DNA of 64,000 bases, taken from positions 930,001 through 994,000 of the forward strand of contig NZ_AP024235.1 in the NCBI RefSeq assembly GCF_016756315.1, in the 5' to 3' direction. The DNA comes from Alteromonas sp. KC3. Its GTDB lineage: Bacteria; Pseudomonadota; Gammaproteobacteria; Enterobacterales; Alteromonadaceae. The notes under the pieces were generated by a model, which worked only from the letters and a program-made list of their open reading frames with translations, was not told the DNA's origin and ran no database searches. Positions 25,424-35,023 of the stretch are shown here, piece by piece. Positions within the stretch are counted from its first letter, which is position 1, and the number at the start of each line of letters is the position of its first letter. A program made the position numbers and the translations under genes.

Positions 25424-27205
25424 ATGCCATTTAGCCATAATACGCATAGCAGCATTGGCGTTATCTTTTTTCGAGCAGTAGCGATTTTTGGGGCAATGTT
25501 AATGTTATTTGCCTGTGGTGGTGGCGGTGGCGACAGCAGTTCCGGTGATGGCTCGGGCTCTGGTAATTCTACCCTTGTGGTAAGTGCAGGACCAAATGCC
25601 ACAGTGACTGAAGGCGTAACGTATACATTGAGTGCTGAAGTTAGCGGCGGTAATGGCACCTATACGTACAACTGGAGCGCTTCACCTTCTCTTACTATTA
25701 CTCATGAAGATACCAGTTCGCCTGCTGCCAGTTTTGTTGCGCCAGCTGTCAGTAATGCTACGCAATACACGCTTACTGTTTCGGTCAATGATCAAAGCGG
25801 TAATACGGCAAGCGACGCAACTGTTATTACTGTAGCACCCGTTAACATTGCGCCAGAAGCCAGTATCGACGTACCGCAATGGGATGGCCTTTCGGCGAAT
25901 ACGTTCCCTGGTGGTGTCGAAATTGTGTTTGATGGTTCAGGCAGTACAGACCCTGATGCGGCATCATCTGAGTCATCTATTTCTGATTACAGCTGGTCTC
26001 AAACAAGCGGAACCAATGTAATAAGCGGAGTAGACACAAACCTTTCTACGTTAACTATTGTCACGCCTGTTGCCAACGACTCGCAAACACTTTCTTTTAC
26101 TTTGATGGTAACCGATTTAGAAGGTGCAACCGATACTGACACAGTAACTATTACGGTTCAGTCGCAGCAAGACACAGTGCCCGTTGTAAATGCGGGATAT
26201 TCGCAAGGCGTGTTCAGCGGCGAAGTGGTTATCTTGGATGGTGAAGCGAGTACTAGCATTAGTGACGCAGAACCACTTGTTTATTCATGGGAAAGAAGCA
26301 ATAACATAAGTACCGCTGCGCAATCAGCACAGCAAAACCCCGTTTATAGTAATGCCATTGATGATGATACTGCCCTGTCTACATTTGCCATTGCTCCAAT
26401 GGTATCGGCCGCGACGGTAGTGACTTACACCCTTACGGTAACCGACGCAAACGGCAATAGTGTTGAGGATACTATTAACGTACAAATTCGCCCTATGCCC
26501 ACACCGCTTATAAACGATACCGGCTTTTTACAGCAGGCCACTAACGATGCGCTAACACAAGCTCAGCAGAACGACTTTCCCGGTCAAGACGGCCAGCGAG
26601 GTGCCGACATCATTGAGCAAAATGGTTTTATTGAAAAAGCGGGAAGGGGCAAGGCTGGGTTTGATTTCACCCGCCTTAATGCCAATGGCGATGAACAAGA
26701 CGGCTCTGCTGATAGCTGGTCATGTGTTCGCGATAACGTGACAGGGCTTGTGTGGGAAGTGAAAGCCGATGATGGTAGTTTTCAAGATGGTGGATTTACT
26801 TATTCGTGGTACAGCGAAGAAGTGAACGGCGGCTTTGAAGGCGATGAAACCGGTGCTAACGCAACTTGTTTACTCACAAACTGCAACACCTCAGCTTATG
26901 TGGCCGCTGTTAATGCACAAGGCCTGTGTGGTTTTTATGATTGGCGACTGCCTACTCACCACGAGCTTTTCTCGTTAATGCATTTAGGTATTGCCGACGA
27001 TGTTGCCATTGATGAAGACTATTTCCCAAATACCGGAAGCGTATCGACAGAGCCTTTATGGTACTGGACGTCAGTGCCAAGCGCAGACGGTGTAAACAGC
27101 GATAATGCGCAAAATGCATGGGCATTAGATTTTGACTCTGGTGTGGATAATTTTCTCAATAAATCTACTGCCGCACGAGTACGGTTAGTAAGAGCAGGGC
27201 GATAA
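25424..27205 (+). CDS. DUF1566 lipoprotein with PKD-like repeats
   Basis: Secreted lipoprotein. ATG 25424, with GGAGAG six bases before it, gives a signal peptide and lipobox LFAC followed by a glycine/serine spacer. Three beta-sandwich repeats of PKD/Ig type follow at about 45-135, 145-245 and 250-350 (TLTVSVNDQSGNTASDATVI; LSFTLMVTDLEGATDTDTVT; VVTYTLTVTDANGNSVEDTI). Residues 420-590 are a DUF1566 (Lcl C-terminal-like) domain: DNVTGLVWEVKADDG, FYDWRLPTHHELFSL, YWTSVPS and AARVRLVRAGR. It is exposed at the surface, probably binding. The next gene encodes a second DUF1566 protein two bases later. Confidence 0.85.
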   Translation: MPFSHNTHSSIGVIFFRAVAIFGAMLMLFACGGGGGDSSSGDGSGSGNSTLVVSAGPNATVTEGVTYTLSAEVSGGNGTYTYNWSASPSLTITHEDTSSPAASFVAPAVSNATQYTLTVSVNDQSGNTASDATVITVAPVNIAPEASIDVPQWDGLSANTFPGGVEIVFDGSGSTDPDAASSESSISDYSWSQTSGTNVISGVDTNLSTLTIVTPVANDSQTLSFTLMVTDLEGATDTDTVTITVQSQQDTVPVVNAGYSQGVFSGEVVILDGEASTSISDAEPLVYSWERSNNISTAAQSAQQNPVYSNAIDDDTALSTFAIAPMVSAATVVTYTLTVTDANGNSVEDTINVQIRPMPTPLINDTGFLQQATNDALTQAQQNDFPGQDGQRGADIIEQNGFIEKAGRGKAGFDFTRLNANGDEQDGSADSWSCVRDNVTGLVWEVKADDGSFQDGGFTYSWYSEEVNGGFEGDETGANATCLLTNCNTSAYVAAVNAQGLCGFYDWRLPTHHELFSLMHLGIADDVAIDEDYFPNTGSVSTEPLWYWTSVPSADGVNSDNAQNAWALDFDSGVDNFLNKSTAARVRLVRAGR

Positions 27206-27207
27206 TT

Positions 27208-27744
27208 ATGAAAAAGAGAAAAGAAGGTAAAACATTTTTATCCGCGTTGTTGGTGGCCGCTAGCATGTTGGTTTCACTCGCTGTGAATGCTCAGGAATGT
27301 TTGTCTGATGGGTTAGAGACAACCCCTAACGATAACTTTTCTGCGGTAACATCAAGTACCTTGCTAGATACAACAACTGACCTTGTTTGGCGCAGGTGCT
27401 CTGAAGGGCAAACGTGGAACGGGTCAACGTGTAGTGGTGAAGCGGTCAAATACACATGGCAGCAGGCACTGCAGTTAGCACAACAAGCAAGTAACGAAGA
27501 TTTACTAGGTTGGCGATTGCCAAACGTTAAAGAATTAGCCACGCTAACGGAGCGCGACTGCGTGCGTCCCGCCATAAATACTTCACTTTTTCCTGCAACG
27601 CCTCCAGACGATTTTTGGACATCAACACCGTCGGTTGATGACCCTGACAGGGCATGGGTAGTGGCGTTTTTTAACGCAAGTCATTCAATAAAAGAGAAAG
27701 ATCGATTCATTTACGTCAGATTAGTGCGCACGTACACCGAGTAA
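27208..27744 (+). CDS. DUF1566 family secreted protein
   Basis: Exported protein of 178 residues, signal peptide 1-28 ending VNAQ. The rest is one DUF1566 domain: DTTTDLVWRRCSEGQTW, LGWRLPNVKELATLTERDC, DDFWTSTPS and FIYVRLVRTY, with cysteine pairs that may bridge. It starts two bases after the stop of the larger DUF1566 lipoprotein, so both come from one transcript. Related domains occur in Leptospira Lcl-type and other surface proteins. The ligand is unknown. Confidence 0.85.
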   Translation: MKKRKEGKTFLSALLVAASMLVSLAVNAQECLSDGLETTPNDNFSAVTSSTLLDTTTDLVWRRCSEGQTWNGSTCSGEAVKYTWQQALQLAQQASNEDLLGWRLPNVKELATLTERDCVRPAINTSLFPATPPDDFWTSTPSVDDPDRAWVVAFFNASHSIKEKDRFIYVRLVRTYTE

Positions 27745-27855
27745 AATCGACGCGTCGTACCGCGCTTTTTACAGTCAGTAATTGTTGATGAAATGACAAA
27801 GCAGACTTAATACTAGTCTTTGGTATAAGATACTTACCTAACACTTTTACTCTGA

Positions 27856-27886
27856 AAAGCACGCACTATAATGCGTGCTTTCTTTT
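27856..27886 (+). terminator. Terminator of the DUF1566 gene pair
   Basis: AAAGCACGCA (27856-27865) and TGCGTGCTTT (27872-27881) make a ten-base stem with a six-base loop, followed by CTTTTT. It lies 111 bases after the second DUF1566 stop. Confidence 0.85.
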
Positions 27887-27966
27887 TAGCTCATGTTCAA
27901 CCTGATTTTTAGCACGTTAGACTCATGATGGCTTTCATTTTTCCATAAGCTAGCCACAATGTTGTT

Positions 27967-28767
27967 ATGAAAATGATATCGCGCCTAAAGGCTGCACTCT
28001 TCACAATTTGTTTGTTCGCTGGACTCTCTACATCGGCGCAGGCTGAGTATACCTGCAACATCGACTTTGCATACGGCATTGCCGTGAACAAAAACCAGCT
28101 TAGGGTTATGGATAAGACCCGCACCGTACTTCAAATAAATAATCAGTCTCAACTTTTTATTGGCGGTCGCTGGCAAACATTAGATGATGAACAGCGAAAG
28201 TGGCTATACGAGTATTCTTCTGGTTTGCATTATGTAGTGCCAAAAATGATAGTGCTTGCAACAGAAGGTGTCGACTTGGCAATAGATACCATTGAGCATG
28301 TGTATTTAGGTTTAGTGGGTAGCGATCACGAAAGCTATGAGCGTTTGAACACGGCCATGAAACGGGTTCAAAATCGCGTTAAAGATAAATTTAGGCACGC
28401 CAGTAACCACTATTTCATAGGCCCCGGATCGCTGGAGAGTGTCGATGACTTCGTTGATAGTGAAATTGAAGCGCAATTAGAAGAAGCTATTTCCACGTCT
28501 GTTGGTGGTATCTTATCTGCGATTAGTGGCATTAATACGAATAGCGGCGAAGTGAACCAAGAAAAAGTGGCTGAAATAACCCGTCAGCTTAACAATGTTG
28601 GTGAACAGTTAGATGTGGGCGATAAAGCCACTACATTGCGAAAGAAAGCTGAATGGTTCTGTGAGAAGTTAAAACGCTTAGATATAGCCGAAGAAAAGCT
28701 ACGAGAATCAGTGCCAGCGTTTGAGGCTTACAACATTATTACGGTTCAAAAAAGAAAGCCCGATTAA
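27967..28767 (+). CDS. DUF2884 (YggN) family protein
   Basis: Periplasmic protein with a signal peptide (1-25, ending AQAE) and the YggN/DUF2884 core: CNIDFAYGIAVNKNQLRVMD, LFIGGRWQTLDDEQRKWLYE, VLATEGVDLAIDTIEHVYLG. Length matches E. coli YggN roughly. Family role unknown. The stop codon TAA (28765-28767) lies in the loop of a terminator hairpin, so termination begins directly at the end of the gene. Convergent with the next gene. Confidence 0.85.
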   Translation: MKMISRLKAALFTICLFAGLSTSAQAEYTCNIDFAYGIAVNKNQLRVMDKTRTVLQINNQSQLFIGGRWQTLDDEQRKWLYEYSSGLHYVVPKMIVLATEGVDLAIDTIEHVYLGLVGSDHESYERLNTAMKRVQNRVKDKFRHASNHYFIGPGSLESVDDFVDSEIEAQLEEAISTSVGGILSAISGINTNSGEVNQEKVAEITRQLNNVGEQLDVGDKATTLRKKAEWFCEKLKRLDIAEEKLRESVPAFEAYNIITVQKRKPD

Positions 28768-28780
28768 ATCGGGCTTTTTT
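28755..28780. terminator. Bidirectional terminator overlapping a stop codon
   Basis: AAAGCCCGAT (28755-28764) and ATCGGGCTTT (28768-28777) form a perfect ten-base stem whose three-base loop is the TAA stop of the DUF2884 gene. T-runs on both strands (TTTTTT after it on plus; TTTCTTTTTT on minus) let it serve both convergent genes. Confidence 0.9.
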
Positions 28781-28783
28781 GTA

Positions 28784-29590
28784 TTAATTCGCGGCTTTTA
28801 AAAGTATAGGTTTTTTACCTGCAAAGTCTATCCAAGGATTGTCATTAAGCATCTTAGTACCTTGAACACTCGGCTCTTCATATCGCATCACAAAGTGTTC
28901 AGGTCCATGTGCGTAGGCAACGACCAATCCGTAATCTGCATCTAGGAAGCCGCCATGTGGAACAAGACCTGGGTAACTAATGCGCCATGCGTGATCATTT
29001 ATGCCAACGTGAGCCAAGGTTAGTTTACCAACCACATCGTCAGGCAAAACGAAAAACCAAGTCCATGAGCCACCCGACACAATTGTCATAACTTCATCTA
29101 TACCCACGCCGTTATCAGCACTATTTACATGAAGTTTTCCGAATTTTTCTTGTAAATACTCCTTCACTTCAGTAGTCATTGCCTTCATATCGTATACCTT
29201 CGGATATGGCGCAACACCTATTTCAGACGTGGATAAGAACCCGCCTCGGTGTGCTTCTGGTTGGCGCCCAGCCTTAGCTATTTCATTCAATAATTGTCCG
29301 CGGTGAAGCGAAAAATAAGACAAGAGCTGTTTGCTTTCATCACTGGTGATTGCACGCTTAGATGATGCCACTAGAATGGGCTTTGCTTCTTCGGGTAAAG
29401 GTAATGTGCTTACTCTCACGCCCACTTGCAATAGGTGCTGGTTAACTGCCTTGATACCATGCACATCGTTGCGTCCGTCACTGAATGAAAGTGTAAGCCT
29501 GTTATTGGAGATTGTTTGTTCTGCGTGGGCTTTGAATATGCCAGCGTTTAAAACTGTAAATATAAATACTAACCCGAGTACTTTTTTCAT
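28784..29590 (-). CDS. Hypothetical secreted protein
   Basis: Exported protein of 268 residues. I start at ATG 29590, eight bases after GGAG, which leaves a good signal peptide (MKKVLGLVFIFTVLNAGIFK, cleaved near AHA). The mature part is mixed alpha/beta, with the distinctive stretches DNGVGIDEVMTIVSGGSWTW and AHVGINDHAWRISYPGLVPH, then GLVVAYAHGPEHFVMRY, rich in His and aromatic residues. No family recognised. It is convergent with the DUF2884 gene and shares its terminator. Confidence 0.7.
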   Translation of the reverse strand: MKKVLGLVFIFTVLNAGIFKAHAEQTISNNRLTLSFSDGRNDVHGIKAVNQHLLQVGVRVSTLPLPEEAKPILVASSKRAITSDESKQLLSYFSLHRGQLLNEIAKAGRQPEAHRGGFLSTSEIGVAPYPKVYDMKAMTTEVKEYLQEKFGKLHVNSADNGVGIDEVMTIVSGGSWTWFFVLPDDVVGKLTLAHVGINDHAWRISYPGLVPHGGFLDADYGLVVAYAHGPEHFVMRYEEPSVQGTKMLNDNPWIDFAGKKPILLKAAN

Positions 29591-29764
29591 TGCTATAGCT
29601 CCTATCAAATATCACCATTGAGGTGACTGGTTTATTAGGAGCACAGTTTATGTGTGCTGTAAGTGTCGAAAAACATGACTTGAGTTAACTGATTGTTCAC
29701 TATTAGTAAACAATGTTTTGGGAAGTCGGTAAAGCGCAATGAGAACAAGAAACGGAGAACGCTG

Positions 29765-30652
29765 CTAGGTGGATAGGTGACTTGCAAGAAAGTCGATAAA
29801 GGTTCTTAATTTAGGGGATTGTTCTTTATGGTAAGGGTACAGTGCGTATAGAGTGTGATTTTCTGATTTCCAATCAGACATAAGCTCCACAACGTGCCCT
29901 GCCGCTATAGCGTCGTCCACAATCATCTTAGGCGTTAACGTAACGCCAAGCCCCGAAACGATAGCCTGCCTTAAGCCTAAGCCATTGTTTACAGCATATG
30001 AACTTGGTTTCGGGTGAACGGTCTGCGTCTGAGTACCTTTAGTGAAAACCCAACTGCGAGACGATGATAGGGTATAGATAAGACAATTATGAGAAAGAAG
30101 ATCCTTTGGTTCAGTCAATTTAGGGTTAGCGGCGAGGTATTCGGGAGATGCACATACTACGCGTTCGATATCCAAAAGCTTCCGAGACTTCAAGCTCGAG
30201 TCCTTTAGAATTCCACCACCTCTAATAGCGATATCAATGCCCTTTTCCAGTAAGTCCACATAGCTATCATCCATCGTTACTTCTATCGATACGTTGGGAT
30301 ATTGTTTTTGAAAGCGACAAATAATGGGGTTTATTTTAAGAACGCCTAATGTCATAGGGATACTGATTCTTAACGTGCCCCTCAAAACATTCGAGGTCTC
30401 GAGTATAGAAAGATCGGCATTAGCCAAATCATTGAGAATAGCCGAGACGTGATTGTAGTATGCCTTCCCACTTTCGGTAATGTGAAGCTTCCGTGTTGTG
30501 CGGTTAATAAGTGCAGTTTTTAGCGAGTCTTCTAGCTCGTTAATATTCTTGCTAACTGCTGCTTTAGATAAGTTTAAGTCTTCAGCAGCTGCACTAAAGC
30601 TGCCAAGCTCTATCACTCTTCTGAACACTTCAAGCGCTCTTAACTTATCCAT
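29765..30652 (-). CDS. LysR family transcriptional regulator
   Basis: Regulator with an N-terminal helix-turn-helix (LRALEVFRRVIELGSFSAAA, then LSKAAVSKNINELEDSL) and a substrate-binding C-terminal domain (VLRGTLRISIPMTLGVLKIN; LLEKGIDIAIRGG). It belongs to the CrgA/AaeR-like group by these motifs. The start is ATG 30652; a TTG four codons upstream is less likely. Its target is not evident, since the neighbours are an unrelated hypothetical and hemW on the same strand upstream. Confidence 0.88.
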   Translation of the reverse strand: MDKLRALEVFRRVIELGSFSAAAEDLNLSKAAVSKNINELEDSLKTALINRTTRKLHITESGKAYYNHVSAILNDLANADLSILETSNVLRGTLRISIPMTLGVLKINPIICRFQKQYPNVSIEVTMDDSYVDLLEKGIDIAIRGGGILKDSSLKSRKLLDIERVVCASPEYLAANPKLTEPKDLLSHNCLIYTLSSSRSWVFTKGTQTQTVHPKPSSYAVNNGLGLRQAIVSGLGVTLTPKMIVDDAIAAGHVVELMSDWKSENHTLYALYPYHKEQSPKLRTFIDFLASHLST

Positions 30653-30817
30653 AAGCGTTTCCAATTGTTTACTAGTAGTGAATTATTATACCACCAGCCG
30701 AACGCTTATCTACTCATGGGAAAACACTGGCATGTTGGGTTTCTTCAAATCAATCCAGCGAGTGTATTTTCCACCGAATAAGATGTTGGAGAGGGCGCAT
30801 CGGCGCTTGGTCTGGCG

Positions 30818-31957
30818 CTATACAAAACACGAAAGTAAAGAATTAAGGTATCGTCTGCCTTTATGGGTTACTTGCCAATGGCTGTTATTAGCATTAAGCA
30901 AACCTTGTTGCTGTGCATCATCGAGTGCACGCTTAACATCAGTTGACAAACTAATGCCAGTGAAGCTAGTAAAGTCCTCAATAGGGCAGGGTTCAACTAA
31001 CCTAAAGCGGTTCATAAAAAACTCAAAGGGGAGGTCGTCACTGGCAACCTGCGTTTCGCTATCGAGATATGGACGGCTTATTTCCATATAGCCACGAGGG
31101 TGTTTAACTTTTACTGTTCTATGTATCGTGCCATTTTTGTCATCTGTTATTTTGCCATGCGCACCACATCCGATACCAAGATAGTCTCCAAAACGCCAGT
31201 AGTTCAAATTATGACGGCATTGATGGCCTGTTTTTGCATAACCTGATATTTCATATTGATGGTAGCCAGCCGCTTCTAAAATCGCGTGACCTTTTTCCTG
31301 AATGTCCCATAACACATCGTCATCAGGAAGCTCCGGAGGACGAGAATAAAAAGGCGTGTTTGGCTCAATCGTAAGTTGATACCAAGACAGATGATAAGGG
31401 TCTAGCGCAATGCCCTGCTGTAAATCAGCCATTGCATTGTCGACGCTTTGATCTGGCAGGCCATGCATAAGATCCAAATTAAATGTAGGCAGGCCTGCGC
31501 TGTGTGCTTGCTTTACGGCATTTTCGGCTTGGCTTTCGTTGTGAATACGACCAAGCACTTTTAGGTGCTTTGGCTGAAAGCTTTGAATACCCACAGATAT
31601 TCGATTAACGCCAGCTTGATAAAAGCCGGCAAATCGTCCTGCTTCTACCGTACCTGGGTTGGCTTCCATAGTAATTTCAGCGTCATCACTTAAGTTAACC
31701 CGTGCTTTTACACCGTTTAAAATATCGGCCATAGCATCAGGGGAAAACAAGCTGGGTGTGCCACCACCAATAAAAATGGTTTCTACTGGACGATCGCCAA
31801 TGCGCTTGGCGTCAATGGCTAAGTCATCTAATAGGTGAGCAACGTACTCTTTTTCGGGAAGCTCAGATTTAAGCCCGTGAGAGTTGAAATCACAGTAAGG
31901 GCACTTCTGCACACACCAAGGTATGTGAATGTAAAGGCTAAGCGGAGGATTACGCAA
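30818..31957 (-). CDS. hemW: Haem chaperone HemW (radical SAM)
   Basis: HemW, formerly taken for an oxygen-independent coproporphyrinogen oxidase, binds haem and hands it to respiratory proteins. Radical SAM cluster motif near residue 15: [14 protein letters not shown]. Other conserved parts: [55 protein letters not shown] and the HemN_C-type end. It lacks the longer N-terminal part of true HemN. The start at 31957 overlaps rdgB by eight bases, the gene order usual in gammaproteobacteria. Confidence 0.95.
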   Translation of the reverse strand: MRNPPLSLYIHIPWCVQKCPYCDFNSHGLKSELPEKEYVAHLLDDLAIDAKRIGDRPVETIFIGGGTPSLFSPDAMADILNGVKARVNLSDDAEITMEANPGTVEAGRFAGFYQAGVNRISVGIQSFQPKHLKVLGRIHNESQAENAVKQAHSAGLPTFNLDLMHGLPDQSVDNAMADLQQGIALDPYHLSWYQLTIEPNTPFYSRPPELPDDDVLWDIQEKGHAILEAAGYHQYEISGYAKTGHQCRHNLNYWRFGDYLGIGCGAHGKITDDKNGTIHRTVKVKHPRGYMEISRPYLDSETQVASDDLPFEFFMNRFRLVEPCPIEDFTSFTGISLSTDVKRALDDAQQQGLLNANNSHWQVTHKGRRYLNSLLSCFV

Positions 31958-32552
31958 AGTTGGCTCTCATGCTATCAAGCAAAATGGCCAATGCCTTACC
32001 GCGGTGGCTAATGCGGTTCTTTTCTGCTTTTTCAAGTTCTGCAGCGGTACAGCTATGGCTAGGTACAAAGAATACTGGGTCGTAGCCAAAGCCGTCAGTA
32101 CCAGAGCGCTCGGTAAGTATTTCACCTTCCCATTTTCCTTGGCTAACTAAAGGAACGGGATCATCTGCGTGGCGCATAAACACTAATGTACAGAAGAAAT
32201 GGGCTTTACGTTTGGCTTCGCCATCAAGCGAAGTTAGCAGCTTGTCGATGTTAGAATCGTCTGTAGCATCAGCGCCAGCATAACGGGCTGAGTAAATACC
32301 AGGTGCACCACCAAGAGCATCTACTACTAAGCCTGAGTCGTCAGCGATAGCAGGAAGACCTGTTACCTGTGCCGCATGGCGAGCCTTAATGATGGCATTC
32401 TCAACAAAGGTAGTGCCTGTTTCAGGCACATCAGATACCCCTAATTCTTTTTGTGCCACAACGTCTACACCATAATCAGCAAACAGTGACGCAAACTCGC
32501 GCACCTTGCCTTGATTACCCGTTGCTAAAACAATTTTTTCTGGGAATTTCAC
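31950..32552 (-). CDS. rdgB: XTP/dITP diphosphatase RdgB
   Basis: Cleans the nucleotide pool by hydrolysing dITP, ITP and XTP to the monophosphates. HAM1/RdgB motifs: [15 protein letters not shown] at the N-terminus, [20 protein letters not shown] in the middle, and [11 protein letters not shown] and SHRGKAL towards the end. At 200 residues it matches E. coli RdgB. Overlaps hemW by eight bases, so the two are translated from one message. Confidence 0.96.
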   Translation of the reverse strand: MKFPEKIVLATGNQGKVREFASLFADYGVDVVAQKELGVSDVPETGTTFVENAIIKARHAAQVTGLPAIADDSGLVVDALGGAPGIYSARYAGADATDDSNIDKLLTSLDGEAKRKAHFFCTLVFMRHADDPVPLVSQGKWEGEILTERSGTDGFGYDPVFFVPSHSCTAAELEKAEKNRISHRGKALAILLDSMRANFA

Positions 32553-32626
32553 AATATCGGTCTCCTAGCTAACCTGCAAATAACGCATGAACAGTAGCCT
32601 ATCAAGTGGCTGGAGTTGTAAATTGA

Positions 32627-32738
32627 GGTGTGGGGTGAGGGATTGCTGGAACAAACCCTCTGCCGCATGGATGCGGCAGCGGAGCGCACACGGACGTGTT
32701 TACAGCGTGTTTGTGGAAGCAATCCCTCACCCCACGCC
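32627..32738. repeat. Palindromic intergenic element (REP-like, cloverleaf)
   Basis: Between rdgB and srmB. Outer arms of 21 bases (32627-32647 and 32718-32738) match as an inverted repeat at 20 of 21 positions (core GGGGTGAGGGATTGCT). Inside are two smaller hairpins: CTGCCGCAT/ATGCGGCAG (32660-32668/32671-32679) and an ACACG/CGTGT pair. The internal GCGCACACGGACGTGTTTAC pattern recalls dispersed palindromic repeats of marine gammaproteobacteria. It encodes no protein. Confidence 0.75.
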
Positions 32739-32784
32739 GTCAAACTCCGCTAACGCCTTCTGCCGCTCCCTGATTTAACCTTAT

Positions 32785-34011
32785 TTACTTGCGCTTTTTT
32801 GGCTTTGCTTTGCTCTTAGCTTTGTCTTTGGCCTTTACTTTTTTCTTTTTCGGGCCAATCTTTGGTGTTTTGTTTTTGGGGCGAAGCTCATCAATAACAC
32901 GAGCTTTTAAGGGCTCGCCCATGTAACGCGCTACTTTCGCTATCATTTCAAAGTCGTGTGCTTCAACTAGCGATATTGCTGTGCCCTTGGCGCCAGCACG
33001 ACCTGTTCTACCAATACGGTGAACGTACACATCGGCTTTGCGCGGCATATCAAAGTTAATTACATGGCTTACGTTTGGTACGTCAATACCGCGTGCAGCA
33101 ACGTCTGTGGCAAGTAAGATAGGTACTTCACCGCTCTTAAAGCGCGCCAGTGCGGCAATGCGTTTATCTTGTGGCATTTCGCCCTGTAGCCAACACACTG
33201 GAATGTCTTTTGACGCCAAAAAGTCTTTTAACATTTGTAGGCGGTCGCGGGTTTTAACAAAAACAACCGCTGTAGTGGTAGCTTCTTGCTGAAGAATATT
33301 AACCAACAGGGCTTGCTTGTGATTCATGTCATCAGCAAGGTGATACCACTGGTGAATTTTGTTTTTCTCTTTGCGCGAAGGGTTTGCCTCAATCACTTCT
33401 GGATTGTTCAGAATCTCATGAGCAAAGTTTCTTACACCAGCACCTTCTAAGGTAGCTGAAAACAATAAATTCTGTTTGCGCCAGCGTGCTTCCGCTGCAA
33501 TTTGATTCACCACAGTTGAGAAACCCATGTCTAGCATGCGATCGGCTTCATCAAGAATTAAGCATTCGATATCACGGCAGTCCGCGGTTTCTTTCTCGAT
33601 GTGTTCAAGTAGGCGACCAGGCGTTGCAACAAGAATGTCTAAGTTTTTGCTCAAGGTTTCTTTGTCGGTACCATAGTTAATACCGCCGGTTATTACACCG
33701 CACACAATTTGCGTATGCTTGGTTATAGCTACGGCTTGCTCGTATACCTGAAGCGCTAATTCACGAGTCGGCGTTAAAATTAAAATGCGCGTGGCACCCG
33801 GTTGCTTGCGAGGGTAGTCGAGCAAAAACTGGCACGCAGGCAGCAAGAACGCCGCTGTCTTACCTGTACCTGTTGGCGCTGATGCCAAGATATCCCGCCC
33901 GTCTAACGCATGAGGTATCACTAATTCTTGTATGCTAGTTGGAGTTTCAAACCCCATATCGGCAACTGCGTGGCACAGTGCTTCGTCTAATTCGAGTTCT
34001 TCGAAAGTCAT
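32785..34011 (-). CDS. srmB: DEAD-box ATP-dependent RNA helicase SrmB
   Basis: RNA helicase that assists early 50S ribosome assembly in E. coli. Motifs: Q motif (FETPTSIQ), Walker A SAPTGTGKTAAFLLPA, PTRELALQ, ITGG, TPGR, DEAD box in LILDEADRMLDMGF, SAT in LFSATLEG, ATDVAARGIDVPNVSHV and HRIGRTGRAGAKGTA. The tail is Lys-rich (repeated KAK), typical for RNA binding. Closest in wording to E. coli SrmB (ELELDEALCHAVADMGF start; RWRKQNLLFSATLEG; KARVIDELRPK). Length 408 versus 444 in E. coli, the difference being in the tail. Confidence 0.95.
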   Translation of the reverse strand: MTFEELELDEALCHAVADMGFETPTSIQELVIPHALDGRDILASAPTGTGKTAAFLLPACQFLLDYPRKQPGATRILILTPTRELALQVYEQAVAITKHTQIVCGVITGGINYGTDKETLSKNLDILVATPGRLLEHIEKETADCRDIECLILDEADRMLDMGFSTVVNQIAAEARWRKQNLLFSATLEGAGVRNFAHEILNNPEVIEANPSRKEKNKIHQWYHLADDMNHKQALLVNILQQEATTTAVVFVKTRDRLQMLKDFLASKDIPVCWLQGEMPQDKRIAALARFKSGEVPILLATDVAARGIDVPNVSHVINFDMPRKADVYVHRIGRTGRAGAKGTAISLVEAHDFEMIAKVARYMGEPLKARVIDELRPKNKTPKIGPKKKKVKAKDKAKSKAKPKKRK

Positions 34012-34084
34012 AGTATAAAAAACGCTCTAAATGAATGGGGCGTATTGTAGCATTGCTGCACCAAAACATAGAGAAAAACTGCGT

Positions 34085-34843
34085 TTAAATTCGAACACCA
34101 TGGGTAAATACACATTCAGGTGCCAACGGGTTAGCACTATTGGCATTGAGCAACTGTAAGTGGATAAGACTGAGTTTACTTACTTGGTCTTCGCTCAGCT
34201 CGCGCGATATTTCAAAGTAGTAGTTCGCATAAGGCGAGTTTAGCTCCCGCAATTCAATGTAGGGGAATTGTCGGTATTTCCAGTGACCTTGTGCGCTAAC
34301 GGTGGACTCGTCGATTTCAAGAGTAAGTTGATAGGTTCCGTCTTTATTTAAACGTAACCGTTGGCCATCGCCACATTCCTTACTTACGTAGCTACGTACA
34401 AGGTCTTGAGCAAGTAAGGTGCCTTTGGGGCGTTTTCCATCAGGAAATAAGAAAACAGCGAGCGAGTTTTTGGTATACCAATGATTACCCTGTGAAAGTG
34501 GTTGAACACTATTTATTGGTAAACCATTAGATTGGGCGGCATCGGTAGCGTAGTCGATGGCTTCTGGCGCTTGCAACAACAGTGAGTACAGCAGTGTATT
34601 TGAGGTTATGGTAGTAGGGAATTCAAAGTCATTTACTTCAACGTTGAGCCCTTTTTCACTGAGGCTTTCACTTAACGATTGTACTTGCGAAGGCGCTATG
34701 TATTTTCCGTAAATATGTACAGTGGGTTTGCTGGTGCAGCCTGCAATGGCTAATAAGCAAAGCAGTAGTCCGATACCGTTAAATACGGTATTAGTGAGTA
34801 AGTGCGTTATGTGTTTCGAATAAAGTGTTTTAGATATTGTCAC
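34085..34843 (-). CDS. Hypothetical lipoprotein
   Basis: Predicted lipoprotein of 252 residues, GTG start at 34843. The signal peptide has a long polar lead then LLLCLLAIAGC as the lipobox. The mature part has a beta-rich C-terminal half (GTYQLTLEIDESTVSAQGHW, then YANYYFEISRELSEDQVSKL) and an N-terminal segment rich in Ser and Leu. No family recognised. It is transcribed away from the DUF2975/XRE pair across a 280-base promoter region. Confidence 0.7.
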   Translation of the reverse strand: MTISKTLYSKHITHLLTNTVFNGIGLLLCLLAIAGCTSKPTVHIYGKYIAPSQVQSLSESLSEKGLNVEVNDFEFPTTITSNTLLYSLLLQAPEAIDYATDAAQSNGLPINSVQPLSQGNHWYTKNSLAVFLFPDGKRPKGTLLAQDLVRSYVSKECGDGQRLRLNKDGTYQLTLEIDESTVSAQGHWKYRQFPYIELRELNSPYANYYFEISRELSEDQVSKLSLIHLQLLNANSANPLAPECVFTHGVRI

Positions 34844-35023
34844 AATGCATCACCCTTATGCTTTTTGAAATTAGACTGGACTTCATCTTTTTGTCATTTG
34901 CTTTTGTTACTTGTTTTGGTTTTATGATTACACTTGTAATCCTTGCTTTGTTGTAGCATAGCGATAAGGGATATGAAAGCAAAGTGTTTTTTTGAAATCA
35001 CATAGTGGTTACTTATTTCTTTG

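Noticed and set aside
30498..31091. Plus-strand frame of 197 codons across the LysR-hemW junction
   Set aside because: Antisense to two good genes; low-complexity Ser/Leu product with no domain.
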